From Tissierellia bacterium (lineage in GTDB: Bacteria > Bacillota > Clostridia > Tissierellales > Peptoniphilaceae), in assembly GCA_030528125.1 (NCBI GenBank), contig JAUMZM010000011.1:1-41251 (forward strand): DNA of 41,251 nt, given 5' to 3'. The notes beneath the pieces were generated by a model. That model was given only the letters and a program-made list of their open reading frames with translations. It was not told the origin of the DNA and did not search any database. Positions 7,766-16,242 of this stretch are shown one piece after another; the stretch's first letter is position 1, and the number at the start of each line of letters is the position of its first letter. A program made the translations under genes and the position numbers.

Positions 7766-9261
7766 TTTCTATTCTCCTTTTTTAATAAATCATAGATTTC
7801 AATTAATCTATCTGGCAAATGTAGCTTTCTTTTTATTAACTCATCGTTTGTGTATTCTTTTAAAATTTCAATTTCAATCTGTTGAGATTTTTCAAAGTAT
7901 ACAATAGAACTTTCAAAATCAGAATCTATTTCAAATCTTATAGCTATAAGTAAATATTTTAGTGCTTTAAGAAATGGTTCCAATTCCTTTTTTAATTTTT
8001 CATTTTCATAAAATTCATTATATGAATCAATTGCTGATATCTTCTTATTTATTGTATCTTTTAAATCTTTCAAATTATTATAATCAAATTCTATATCTTT
8101 TATCTCGTATTTTTTGTCTTTTGTATGATAATACATATCAGATCCATAGAAATAATCTGCTAGATCTAATAAATAATATCCTTTATTATCTACAAACTCG
8201 AACGCTTCTTTGTAATATTTATCCAAATCATAATTTTTCTTATCCCAAAGAAATTTTGCTATTTGGTATAGAGAAATCTTACTTAATTCCATTTGATTCA
8301 TAGGGTTTGAATAAAAAGCTCTAATATCAATATCAGAATCTTCAAAAAATTCAAATGCTTCCAAGTATACTTCATTTCTTCTATAATCATTTACAGGCCA
8401 ATTAAACCAAATATTTGCTTTTTTATTTGTTAAATTCTCTATCAAATTTATAGATTTATTCTCAAGTGGAGATATGACTTCTTCTCCTGTCCACAAAACT
8501 TCTATATTATCTAATTTTCTAATTTCACCATAGAATTTTCTTGCAACATCACTAATCCAAGAACTATTGTACCAAGGAAGAACTATAAGAAGATTAGAAT
8601 TTACGCTTTCTTTAAGAAAGTCTTTGGTATCATCTAATAATCTAATATAGTTTTTTGAGTTTTTAGAGAACTTCTCTATATTTACATCATCAATAAATAA
8701 AGCAAAAGATTTTATTCCAATCTCTATCATTTGACTATATTTTTCTTTTAGATTTCTAAAATCTTCTTCATATTTAGAAAAATCAAACTCATTCATTCCA
8801 GGATGAATTGCCCAAGTAAACTTTATATCCAAGTTATTGCTTATATCAGATAATTCTTTTAATTTTTCTAGATTTTTAGAATCATATTTCTCTCTCCATT
8901 TTATATTATGATAAGGATCATCTTTCGGTGCATAAATATACTCGTTAAGTCTTACTTTATCCATAAAATATAATAGAGATTTTCTCTCCATATGATTCCA
9001 AGGTATTCCATAAAATCCCTCGATAACTCCTCTGATTTCAATATCAGCATAATCTATTATATGCATTTTAGGATATTTGTTTAATTTCTTGTTAACTTCT
9101 AATATTTCTTTTGCATATCTTTTAGATCTATCTGAAGTATAGCTTACTTTTATATCATCATCTGCTTTTATTTCGAAGAAATCATTGAAGTTATTTTCTA
9201 TCTTATCAAAGACAATCTTGGGATTTTCTATATACTTATTTTCTATATTTTTAATTCTCAT
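7759..9261 (-). CDS. GH84 family beta-N-acetylglucosaminidase, cytosolic
   Basis: The 500-residue protein shows the GH84 fingerprint: IRGVIEGFYGIPWNHMERK near residue 76, YIYAPKDDPYH near 110, the catalytic pair Asp191-Asp192 in FALFIDDVN, LPWYNSSW near 225, and the distal WFNWPVNDY and FYSNPMNQMELSKI. GH84 enzymes use substrate-assisted catalysis to release beta-linked GlcNAc, for example O-GlcNAc. The usual helical domain follows the barrel. The well-known clostridial enzymes are large secreted proteins; this one has no signal peptide, cell-wall anchor or binding modules, so it should work inside the cell. It overlaps both flanking ROK genes, pointing to GlcNAc release coupled to phosphorylation. 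Confidence 0.93.
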   Translation of the reverse strand: MRIKNIENKYIENPKIVFDKIENNFNDFFEIKADDDIKVSYTSDRSKRYAKEILEVNKKLNKYPKMHIIDYADIEIRGVIEGFYGIPWNHMERKSLLYFMDKVRLNEYIYAPKDDPYHNIKWREKYDSKNLEKLKELSDISNNLDIKFTWAIHPGMNEFDFSKYEEDFRNLKEKYSQMIEIGIKSFALFIDDVNIEKFSKNSKNYIRLLDDTKDFLKESVNSNLLIVLPWYNSSWISDVARKFYGEIRKLDNIEVLWTGEEVISPLENKSINLIENLTNKKANIWFNWPVNDYRRNEVYLEAFEFFEDSDIDIRAFYSNPMNQMELSKISLYQIAKFLWDKKNYDLDKYYKEAFEFVDNKGYYLLDLADYFYGSDMYYHTKDKKYEIKDIEFDYNNLKDLKDTINKKISAIDSYNEFYENEKLKKELEPFLKALKYLLIAIRFEIDSDFESSIVYFEKSQQIEIEILKEYTNDELIKRKLHLPDRLIEIYDLLKKENRKC

Positions 9262-10114
9262 ATTTTTTCCCTACTATATTATAAAAAGCTCCATATAAAT
9301 TATTTTCATTAAAATTCTTGCTTGAAATCAAGTCTATTTTTCTATATGAATAAGTTTTTTCATTTAATTTTTCTTTAAGTTTTTCCATATAATACTTATC
9401 TTCACTTATAGCTCCTCCAATTATTATCTTTTCTGGATCAAAGCAATAATAAAGATTATATATAGCTCTTGCAAGAATATTAAACATATCTTCTACATAA
9501 GAGTAATAAGGCTCTTCTTTTAATTTGTGTTTTTTTAGCATTTCAAATGTGTCTACAGATATGTTTTTATCTTTTTCTAATTTTTTGCATACATTTGGTA
9601 GTGTTCCAAGAGTTGAAAAATTACTATCATCATCTCCTAATAGCATATATCCAAATTCTCCTGCAGAAAAATTTGATCCTCTATATAATTTTCTATCTAT
9701 TACAACTGCACCGCCAATTCCTGTGCCAATTACTATATAAATAAAATTTCTTATATTTTTATCAAAAAATAGTTCTCCCAATGCTCCGCAGTTTCCATCA
9801 TTTTCTATCAAGATGTCTTTTCTTTCTAATTTAGAATATTTTTGAAGCTCTGTTATAAAATCATTATCAAGATAACCTAAAGCACTTAATCCCATGCTTT
9901 TTTTGTTGCAGATATCAACCATTCCTGGAGATGATATCGAGATTTTTTCTAATTTTCCTTTTTGTTTTGAAAAATCTATCAATTTTTTCATATCTAGGAG
10001 AAAATCTTCATAAGAAGCTTTTGATTTGCTTTTTGATTTGTAGATAATATTTCCACTCTTATCAAAAATTGCAACTTTAGTTGAAGATCCTCCAATATCA
10101 AATATTAAATACAT
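9251..10114 (-). CDS. ROK-family kinase lacking the zinc site
   Basis: The 287-residue protein starts with IFDIGGSSTKVAIFDKSG, has Asp106 in IENDGNCGALGE as likely catalytic base, and VIGTGIGGAVVIDRKLYRG near residue 128. The ROK zinc ligands are missing: the usual GH motif is GEFGYMLL, and no C-x-C-x4-C follows. Zinc-free ROK proteins are known in Firmicutes next to glycosidases, and the catalytic core here is intact, so I take it as an active sugar kinase. GlcNAc or mannose are the natural candidates given the GH84 and mannosidase neighbours. There is no N-terminal DNA-binding domain, so it is not a NagC-type repressor. It is the first gene of its unit. Confidence 0.87.
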   Translation of the reverse strand: MYLIFDIGGSSTKVAIFDKSGNIIYKSKSKSKASYEDFLLDMKKLIDFSKQKGKLEKISISSPGMVDICNKKSMGLSALGYLDNDFITELQKYSKLERKDILIENDGNCGALGELFFDKNIRNFIYIVIGTGIGGAVVIDRKLYRGSNFSAGEFGYMLLGDDDSNFSTLGTLPNVCKKLEKDKNISVDTFEMLKKHKLKEEPYYSYVEDMFNILARAIYNLYYCFDPEKIIIGGAISEDKYYMEKLKEKLNEKTYSYRKIDLISSKNFNENNLYGAFYNIVGKKYEN

Positions 10115-10135
10115 AAATTCCTTCCTTTATGTTAA

Positions 10136-10164
10136 AATATAAAAATGAGGTGTTATAATGACAA
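10136..10164 (-). promoter_or_regulatory. Promoter of the ROK-GH84-ROK unit, overlapping the rpiR start
   Basis: The minus strand has TTGTCA (10159-10164), a 17-base spacer and TATATT (10136-10141). The -35 box overlaps the start codon of the divergent regulator gene, and the spacer contains its ribosome binding site. The gap between the two coding regions is only 43 bases. A protein bound here could affect both genes. No clear dyad for the regulator was found. Confidence 0.6.
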
Positions 10165-10886
10165 ACTATATCTATGAATATCTTGCTCACATTATTCACT
10201 ATTGTGACATTAAGCTTTCAGATACAGAAAAAGAAATTCTGAATCTAATCAAAAACGATAAAATCGATATAATAAATTCGGATACTAATGAAATTTCCAA
10301 GTTGGCATATATTTCAAAATCTTCAATTACTAGATTCTCTCAGAAATTAGGCTTTAAAGGTTTTTCGGATATGAAATACACAATAAAGCAAAATGTATAT
10401 AAGAAAGATGCATCAAAGATTGAATTAGAATATAAGACAATAGTCGAAAACTATGTTGATTTCAATCAAGATATTATAAATCTAATTTCAAAATTTAAAG
10501 ATTTTAGAAAGATATGCATTATAGGAATAGGCTCATCTGGAATTGCCGCAAAAGAAGCAAACTATAGGCTTATAGAAATAGGCCTTACAAATATAAGTTT
10601 TGCAGATGAACCCTATAATCTTTATCTAGAGATGACAAGACTAAACGAAAAAGATTTAGTAATTGCATTATCTCTTACTGGTGAAAATGAAAATTTAATT
10701 GAAAATCTTCAAATTGCCAAAGAGAACAAAGCTTATATTTTCGCTGTAACAAGCAATCTAAATTCAAGACTTTCTAAAATGTCTGATCTCTTATATAAAG
10801 TTCCATCTCCTACCAAGGAAATTAGCAAGGCAGTACCTTTGTTATTTTTTATCGATCTTTTGTGTAATCAAGTCAAGAACGCTTAG
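10158..10886 (+). CDS. RpiR/MurR-family transcriptional regulator
   Basis: The 242-residue protein has an N-terminal RpiR-type helix-turn-helix (about residues 10-75, with NEISKLAYISKSSITRFSQK and GFKGFSDMKY). A C-terminal SIS sugar-phosphate domain follows (about 105-230, with CIIGIGSSGIAAKEANYRL and LVIALSLTGENENLIENL). Such regulators sense phosphorylated sugars. It is the only plus-strand gene in the glycan locus: divergent from the ROK-GH84-ROK unit and convergent with the GH125 gene, whose last 45 bases it overlaps. It probably controls one or both units in response to a sugar phosphate such as GlcNAc-6-P or mannose-6-P. GAGGTG precedes the ATG. Confidence 0.9.
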   Translation: MTNYIYEYLAHIIHYCDIKLSDTEKEILNLIKNDKIDIINSDTNEISKLAYISKSSITRFSQKLGFKGFSDMKYTIKQNVYKKDASKIELEYKTIVENYVDFNQDIINLISKFKDFRKICIIGIGSSGIAAKEANYRLIEIGLTNISFADEPYNLYLEMTRLNEKDLVIALSLTGENENLIENLQIAKENKAYIFAVTSNLNSRLSKMSDLLYKVPSPTKEISKAVPLLFFIDLLCNQVKNA

Positions 10887-12092
10887 AAAATACATTGAGT
10901 TTGCCCAAGAGAAAAACTCTCTAGTGTATTCTTTTGGGTTATCTTTGTAAAAGCTTTCATGCATTAATCCAGTATCAGCATCACTATCTGCCATAAGCTT
11001 CAATAGTTTTTCTTTATCCTCTATATCATTACTTGTCAAAAGTTCATTTGCAATTGCAAGATGCCATATATATCCTTCTGGAGTATGACTACTTCCTATT
11101 CCATAGAAATACTCTCCTTCATAGAAATATCTATTATCTTTAGAAAGTATAAATTTTCTAGTATTTCTAATTATTTCATTATCTATTCCAAAAAATGGCA
11201 TTGATAATAGTGATGGCATATTCCCATCATCTATCAATTCATAATTTCCAAGTCCGTCTACTTCATAAGCATATATCTTGCCATATTTTTCATGATTATA
11301 TGTTCCAAATTCCTCTATACCCTCTCTTATTTCCTTTGATAGATTAAGCATAGAATTAGATAGATCAATGTCAAATTCTTTCCATATCTCAGATGCATCT
11401 TCTAATGCTTTAGAAATAAGCAAATTACCTGGAATATTATAGTGATATTTGCACACATCATCGCTTGGTCTAAATGCTTGCCAGCTCATTTTGGTATATG
11501 ATACCTTGGATCCTTTTCCATTATTTTCTAATTGGTCCATCTTCCAGTCATTATTTCTTATAAAGAGATAGCTAGAATTATCATGATTTTGTTCTAATTT
11601 TATCTGTTTTATTAATTTTTCTATAATTTCTTTTTTATCCAAAAGAGTCTTCTTATCAAAAGTTCTATAATAATATTTATTTAAAAGCCACATTGGAAGA
11701 GCTATTGAATCTATTTCATATTTTCTCTCCCACACCCAATCACAAATATCATTATCATCATCTGCCCAATGTCTTGCATTTGCACTTTCATTAAAAGCAT
11801 TGGCATAAGAATCTATATTAAGATAGAAAAACTGCCTATTTATAACTCTTCTTACTATATCTAAGGCTTTTTTATCATCTACATACATTAAAGGAAGAAT
11901 CTGCATTGTAGAATCTCTAAGCCACATTGCCTCGATATCTCCTGTTATAACATAAATATTATCATCGTCTATTTCTTTAATAGTCTTTGTAAATGTGTTA
12001 TAAAGACAATTTTTGAAAATGTCTTTTTCTTTTTTGCTTATATTTGAATCTTTAACTTTTTGAGTAAGCTCTTCTAAAAATTCATAGTTCAT
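10842..12092 (-). CDS. GH125 exo-alpha-1,6-mannosidase
   Basis: The 416-residue protein matches the metal-independent GH125 family through GDIEAMWLRDSTMQ near residue 51, WVWERKYEIDSIALPMWL near 119, and SWQAFRPSDD ending at Asp212. GIGSSHTPEGYIWHLAIA follows near 331, and LMHESF with Glu379 comes later. By comparison with characterised clostridial and streptococcal enzymes, the Asp in FRPSDD should be the general acid and Glu379 the base of this inverting enzyme; that mapping is from memory. It has no signal peptide. The start overlaps the GH38 stop (ATGA). Together the two enzymes would strip alpha-linked mannose from imported N-glycan fragments. Its 3' end overlaps the convergent rpiR gene. 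Confidence 0.94.
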   Translation of the reverse strand: MNYEFLEELTQKVKDSNISKKEKDIFKNCLYNTFTKTIKEIDDDNIYVITGDIEAMWLRDSTMQILPLMYVDDKKALDIVRRVINRQFFYLNIDSYANAFNESANARHWADDDNDICDWVWERKYEIDSIALPMWLLNKYYYRTFDKKTLLDKKEIIEKLIKQIKLEQNHDNSSYLFIRNNDWKMDQLENNGKGSKVSYTKMSWQAFRPSDDVCKYHYNIPGNLLISKALEDASEIWKEFDIDLSNSMLNLSKEIREGIEEFGTYNHEKYGKIYAYEVDGLGNYELIDDGNMPSLLSMPFFGIDNEIIRNTRKFILSKDNRYFYEGEYFYGIGSSHTPEGYIWHLAIANELLTSNDIEDKEKLLKLMADSDADTGLMHESFYKDNPKEYTREFFSWANSMYFLSVLDLITQKIDKK

Positions 12093-14683
12093 CTTTTTAT
12101 CCTTACTGTTCTAATTTCAAATGGATTTAGGTTTTCTTTATTTTCTCCAATAATTTCACTTTCTAATATATCTAATTCGTAAGCTTTTATATTCTGATGT
12201 AATTTTTTATCAGTTGGATTGTACAATCTAAGTACAATATTACCATCATTATCTAGATGCATTCCATCGGCAAAGCTTTCATTTACATCTAAAAATCTCA
12301 TATCTTTTTCTAAACTTCCATTAGATTTTTCTAATTGTACTGATACAAAATCATTTCTCTTAGAAAGTGACTTCTTATAAGAATCTATTCTATCTTTTGA
12401 GAAATTAAACCACATATTAAATTCCAATTCCTTTAATAAATTAGAATCTTTTGTTTCAAAATATCCCCAATCTCCCATCTCACTTACAGATCTTAATAGG
12501 GTTATTGCAATATCTCCATTAGAAAGAGTTTCATATTCCTTAAGTCCTTGTGTTGCTATTGTAAATGAATTTTTAGTATCTGATAGTGAAACAAATCTAT
12601 TTAAGTGTTGTGAATAATCAGGATTTTTCCATGTTTCTTTTCTAAATCTATCTCTTTTAGCTACTTCAAAGAAACTTTCAGCATAGACATCTTTTCCTTC
12701 TATAGGATTATTAAATATCAATCTCATCCTATGATCTTTTGCTTTATTATCTATTTTTATATTTAATTTCAATGTATCCGTATTATCTGTAATTAGAGTT
12801 TTTATTATATCTATCTTTACAAATTCGCTATCTCTAATAGCCTCTCTTTTTTGGAAAGGAACTATTGATTTTGCTATAAATTTCAATTCATCAGAAGCTT
12901 TTGATGGTATATTAATCTGTTCGTGTAATATTATTTCCTTTATTTCATTTCTTTCTTTTATTTCAAAGTCTAATAATTTTTGGCTATAATATTTTTTATT
13001 ATCTGATGAGTTTTTGAAGATATACTCATTTCCTATATCTCCTACATCTTCTATCTTTAAGAAATTTTTATAAGTTTTTTGTTGTATCTTTGAATAGACA
13101 TTTAATGTAGCATCATCGTTAATATCTATTATAAAATAGTCATTTTCTATTTTCTTTTTGTTTGTCTTTTCTTCTATCAAAGGTTTAGCTTTTATAAGCT
13201 TGAATGTCTTTCTTTCAAATCCTTCTAATTTTACTTTAAATTTTAATCTTATCTTTCTTGAAAAGAATATTTTTCTAAAGCTATCTTTGGGTATCTCATA
13301 AGAGAAATTTGCCCCCAAATCTTCTATGAATGTATCGTATTCTTTTCCATTTTCAAAAACTTTGTAATTTATATCTAAATCTTCTAATTTTCTAATAAGA
13401 TTTCTTTGATCAAAATCATTCACATAAGTTTTGCCTAAGTCAATTACTACATTTGCTTCTTTTTCAAGTTCATAAGCTGATGGATTAAAAAGTGTAAATT
13501 CTATATCAGAAGAATTATTAGACACATTTGATTTATAATATTTTAATGCTTCATCTAATTCATGGTCTATCATTTCCATGCATTCTTTGAGTCTTTTTAT
13601 ATTTCCTTCATGAATTGAATCTATTCCACAAGAGCAAATACTATCATGTGGATGATTTGTAAGCATATGTCTATAAATGTATTCTATTTTTTCGAAAGGA
13701 TAATTGTCTTTATCATAAACCATTGTACATATTGGTTCTAGAACTTCTGTAAGTTTTCTTTCAACTTCACTATTTAGTTTCTTCAAATCAACTCTTGATG
13801 ATGCACAATTTATAAGTGTCATCCAGCCATCAGAATTTTGTCCACGAAGCTCTCCTTTAATTGTTTCAAGATTCTTATAATCTAGGATTTCTAGTAACTC
13901 ATCTCCATACATTTCTAAATCAGAAGATACAAATTCATAATCATCATAAATTTTATTTAATTTGTCTATTACTTCTAATATGTTTTTCTGTACTGGCTCG
14001 TGATCACATCCATTCATCAAAAGCAGATTATCTGTTGATGCAAATTTTTCAGCATCATCTAATCTTTTATCCATATATGTTTTGATATTTTCATCTTCTA
14101 TTGGAATTTCATTTGCATTGCAATACCAATTTGCAAATAATACCGCAGGAATTTTTGTTCCATCAGGACTTTGCCAATATATTTCAGAAGATCTTGTATT
14201 GTATTCTTCCATTACTTCATTATTAAATCCTACTGCATTTACTCCTCTTCCAAAATATGCAATATCTATGCCTGACTTTTTTAGTATTTGTGGCATTTGT
14301 CCAGCATTTCCAAAGGAATCTGGGAAATATCCAACCTTTGCACTGTGTCCTAGTCTTTTTGAAAGATTTATTCCAATTTGTAGATTTCTGATTTGAGATT
14401 CATTTCCTGTAAGAAATTCATCTTGAAGTATATACCAAGGTCCTATTAGAAGTTTACCTTCTTCTACTAATTTTCTTATATATTCATATCTAGAATTATC
14501 TACTTTAAGATAATCTTCAACTGTTATGTAATGACCATCAAGCCAAAATTTCTTTAGCTTATTTTCTTTGTCCATTTGTATAAGATCTTCAAATAAATCA
14601 TATAATCTTAATCTATGCACATAAAGTGGATCATACCGCTCTCTATCCCAATGTGTATGACTTACAATGTGAACTTTTTTCAT
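12089..14683 (-). CDS. GH38 alpha-mannosidase, cytosolic
   Basis: The 864-residue protein has the N-terminal GH38 metal motif SHTHWDRE with zinc ligands His11 and Asp13, the nucleophile Asp122 in GYFPDSFGNAGQMP, and His346 in NHPHDSICS as the further ligand. A middle helical domain and C-terminal beta-domains follow, giving the full length of bacterial MngB-like and streptococcal enzymes. It hydrolyses alpha-mannosides; streptococcal relatives prefer alpha-1,3 linkages of N-glycans. There is no signal peptide. GGAGG precedes the ATG. One oddity is Arg16 where most relatives have Trp (REWY becomes RERY), coded by the uncommon triplet CGG. A terminator separates it from the binding-protein gene upstream. 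Confidence 0.95.
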   Translation of the reverse strand: MKKVHIVSHTHWDRERYDPLYVHRLRLYDLFEDLIQMDKENKLKKFWLDGHYITVEDYLKVDNSRYEYIRKLVEEGKLLIGPWYILQDEFLTGNESQIRNLQIGINLSKRLGHSAKVGYFPDSFGNAGQMPQILKKSGIDIAYFGRGVNAVGFNNEVMEEYNTRSSEIYWQSPDGTKIPAVLFANWYCNANEIPIEDENIKTYMDKRLDDAEKFASTDNLLLMNGCDHEPVQKNILEVIDKLNKIYDDYEFVSSDLEMYGDELLEILDYKNLETIKGELRGQNSDGWMTLINCASSRVDLKKLNSEVERKLTEVLEPICTMVYDKDNYPFEKIEYIYRHMLTNHPHDSICSCGIDSIHEGNIKRLKECMEMIDHELDEALKYYKSNVSNNSSDIEFTLFNPSAYELEKEANVVIDLGKTYVNDFDQRNLIRKLEDLDINYKVFENGKEYDTFIEDLGANFSYEIPKDSFRKIFFSRKIRLKFKVKLEGFERKTFKLIKAKPLIEEKTNKKKIENDYFIIDINDDATLNVYSKIQQKTYKNFLKIEDVGDIGNEYIFKNSSDNKKYYSQKLLDFEIKERNEIKEIILHEQINIPSKASDELKFIAKSIVPFQKREAIRDSEFVKIDIIKTLITDNTDTLKLNIKIDNKAKDHRMRLIFNNPIEGKDVYAESFFEVAKRDRFRKETWKNPDYSQHLNRFVSLSDTKNSFTIATQGLKEYETLSNGDIAITLLRSVSEMGDWGYFETKDSNLLKELEFNMWFNFSKDRIDSYKKSLSKRNDFVSVQLEKSNGSLEKDMRFLDVNESFADGMHLDNDGNIVLRLYNPTDKKLHQNIKAYELDILESEIIGENKENLNPFEIRTVRIKR

Positions 14684-14690
14684 TTATCCT

Positions 14691-14726
14691 CCGCTAAAAA
14701 TAAAGCCTCAAAGAAAACTTTGAGGC
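14691..14726 (-). terminator. Intercistronic terminator between binding-protein and GH38 genes
   Basis: The perfect 9-bp stem GCCTCAAAG/CTTTGAGGC with a four-base loop (14705-14726) is followed on the minus strand by TTTATTTTTAG. It sits inside the presumed operon, eight bases before the Shine-Dalgarno site of GH38. Partial termination here would keep binding-protein mRNA higher than glycosidase mRNA, as in many ABC sugar operons. Confidence 0.88.
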
Positions 14727-14737
14727 CTTTTAATTTG

Positions 14738-16231
14738 TTATTTTTGCCAATTGTCTAATTGTTTTTGTGTTTCTTCTACTATCTTATTTATTCCAGCATC
14801 GTCAAGTTTTTTGAGGAAGTCTTCATAGTAGCTATCATCAAATGCTCCTGTTTGAATATTTTTCTTATATTCTTCAAATGTTTGTTGAACATTAGAAATC
14901 TCTGATGATATTTGTTCTCTATCTAAAGTAAATCCTAATACAGGTGATGGCAATAATTTTGATTTGTAATCTTTAACTGCTGCATCATAATCTGCTTCTC
15001 CTTTAGTAGGTTGTCCTACCTTAGGTGTTTGAGTATCTGCTGCTATAAATGTAAATGCAGGTACATCATAATTCATATAATTATCTGTTCTTTGAACTTT
15101 GCCATCTTGTAATTCGTAATGTTCTCCTTCGATTCCATAGCATAAGATTCTTTGTAATTCTTCATCATCAAACATTCTATTTATGAAATCAAATGCTTGA
15201 TCTGGATATTTAGATTGTGAATTTATAGAAACTAATTTACCTTGTGCTTTTTCATTTGAAATTAGTACGTTTTCTCCTATAGGATAACTTACTACTTCTG
15301 TTCCAAAGCTATCTTTCCATACTGCATTAGCACTTGGATCTCCTTCAGCCTTTGTTACAAGCCAGCTATTTCCTTCATATTTTTGTCCTGCTTCTGTTTG
15401 AGGTGCTGATGGATTAATATATCCTTCGTCCATGAATTTCTTCATAGCATCTATTTCTTGCTTGTATTCTTCATCTGCGAATTGATTATAAGCTTTAAGT
15501 TTTCCATTATCTTCTTTTACTGCAATTCCAGGAATTATTGTATATTGTGGTACAGGTGTTGTAACAATTCCCCAGTCGTTTGCAACTGCTAATGGATATT
15601 CAACTGTTTCTTCGCCTTCTTTTACCTCTTTAAGATAAGGTTCAAGATCATCAAGAGATCTTACATCTTCATAAGGAATATTGTATTTATCTACAAATTG
15701 TTTATTCCAAACGAAATAATCTCCTGCTACAACTGTCTCTGCAGCTCCAGGTATTCCATAAAGCTTTCCATCAATTTCTGCTCCTTTTATAACATCTTCT
15801 GATAATTTATCTTTTATACTAGCACCATCTTTATCTAGTTTGTCTGTTATATCAAGAAAAGCTCCCTTTTCAACCATTGTTTCATAAGGGCCAGCCCATG
15901 ATGCACTAAAAGCTAAATCCCAATCTTCTCCTGTATTAGAAGCTAATTGTAATTTTTGTTCATAATCTCCCCAATCCCAAAAAGTTAATTCAAGATGATA
16001 ATCTGCACCAGCTTCATCGAGATGCTCATTTATTTTTTCATTAACTTTTGCTAGATCTTTTGGTGGTGTACCAATATCTACATAATGTAGTGTTGGTTTA
16101 TCAGATGAAGTACTACCAGCGTTTTCAGCTACATTTGAGCTTTCATTATTTGTGGAATTTCCACATGCTGCCAAAGTTAGAGCCATAGTTGCTGTTATTG
16201 CAACTGTTGAAATTTTTTTAAGTAAATTCAT
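14738..16231 (-). CDS. Lipoprotein sugar-binding protein of an ABC importer (LplA-like)
   Basis: The 497-residue protein begins with a lipoprotein signal peptide: MNLLKK, a hydrophobic core and the lipobox LAAC ending at Cys23, followed by a Ser/Asn-rich linker. The rest is a family-1 extracellular solute-binding protein. The tail from about residue 420 (PSPVLGFTLDREQISSEI) matches the C-terminal DUF3502-type region of LplA-like proteins. It should catch an oligosaccharide outside the membrane and deliver it to the two permeases encoded next to it. Given the cytosolic GH38, GH125 and GH84 enzymes, the ligand is probably a mannose/GlcNAc-containing glycan fragment; that is inference. Confidence 0.92.
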   Translation of the reverse strand: MNLLKKISTVAITATMALTLAACGNSTNNESSNVAENAGSTSSDKPTLHYVDIGTPPKDLAKVNEKINEHLDEAGADYHLELTFWDWGDYEQKLQLASNTGEDWDLAFSASWAGPYETMVEKGAFLDITDKLDKDGASIKDKLSEDVIKGAEIDGKLYGIPGAAETVVAGDYFVWNKQFVDKYNIPYEDVRSLDDLEPYLKEVKEGEETVEYPLAVANDWGIVTTPVPQYTIIPGIAVKEDNGKLKAYNQFADEEYKQEIDAMKKFMDEGYINPSAPQTEAGQKYEGNSWLVTKAEGDPSANAVWKDSFGTEVVSYPIGENVLISNEKAQGKLVSINSQSKYPDQAFDFINRMFDDEELQRILCYGIEGEHYELQDGKVQRTDNYMNYDVPAFTFIAADTQTPKVGQPTKGEADYDAAVKDYKSKLLPSPVLGFTLDREQISSEISNVQQTFEEYKKNIQTGAFDDSYYEDFLKKLDDAGINKIVEETQKQLDNWQK

Positions 16232-16242
16232 ATTTCCCCCTT

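Noticed and set aside
9251..10114. NagC/XylR-type repressor
   Set aside because: The protein begins directly with the ROK phosphate loop and has no DNA-binding domain.
7759..14683. Secretion of GH84, GH125 and GH38
   Set aside because: The three N-termini are charged and polar, with no hydrophobic core or cleavage site, and no sorting motif is found at the C-termini.
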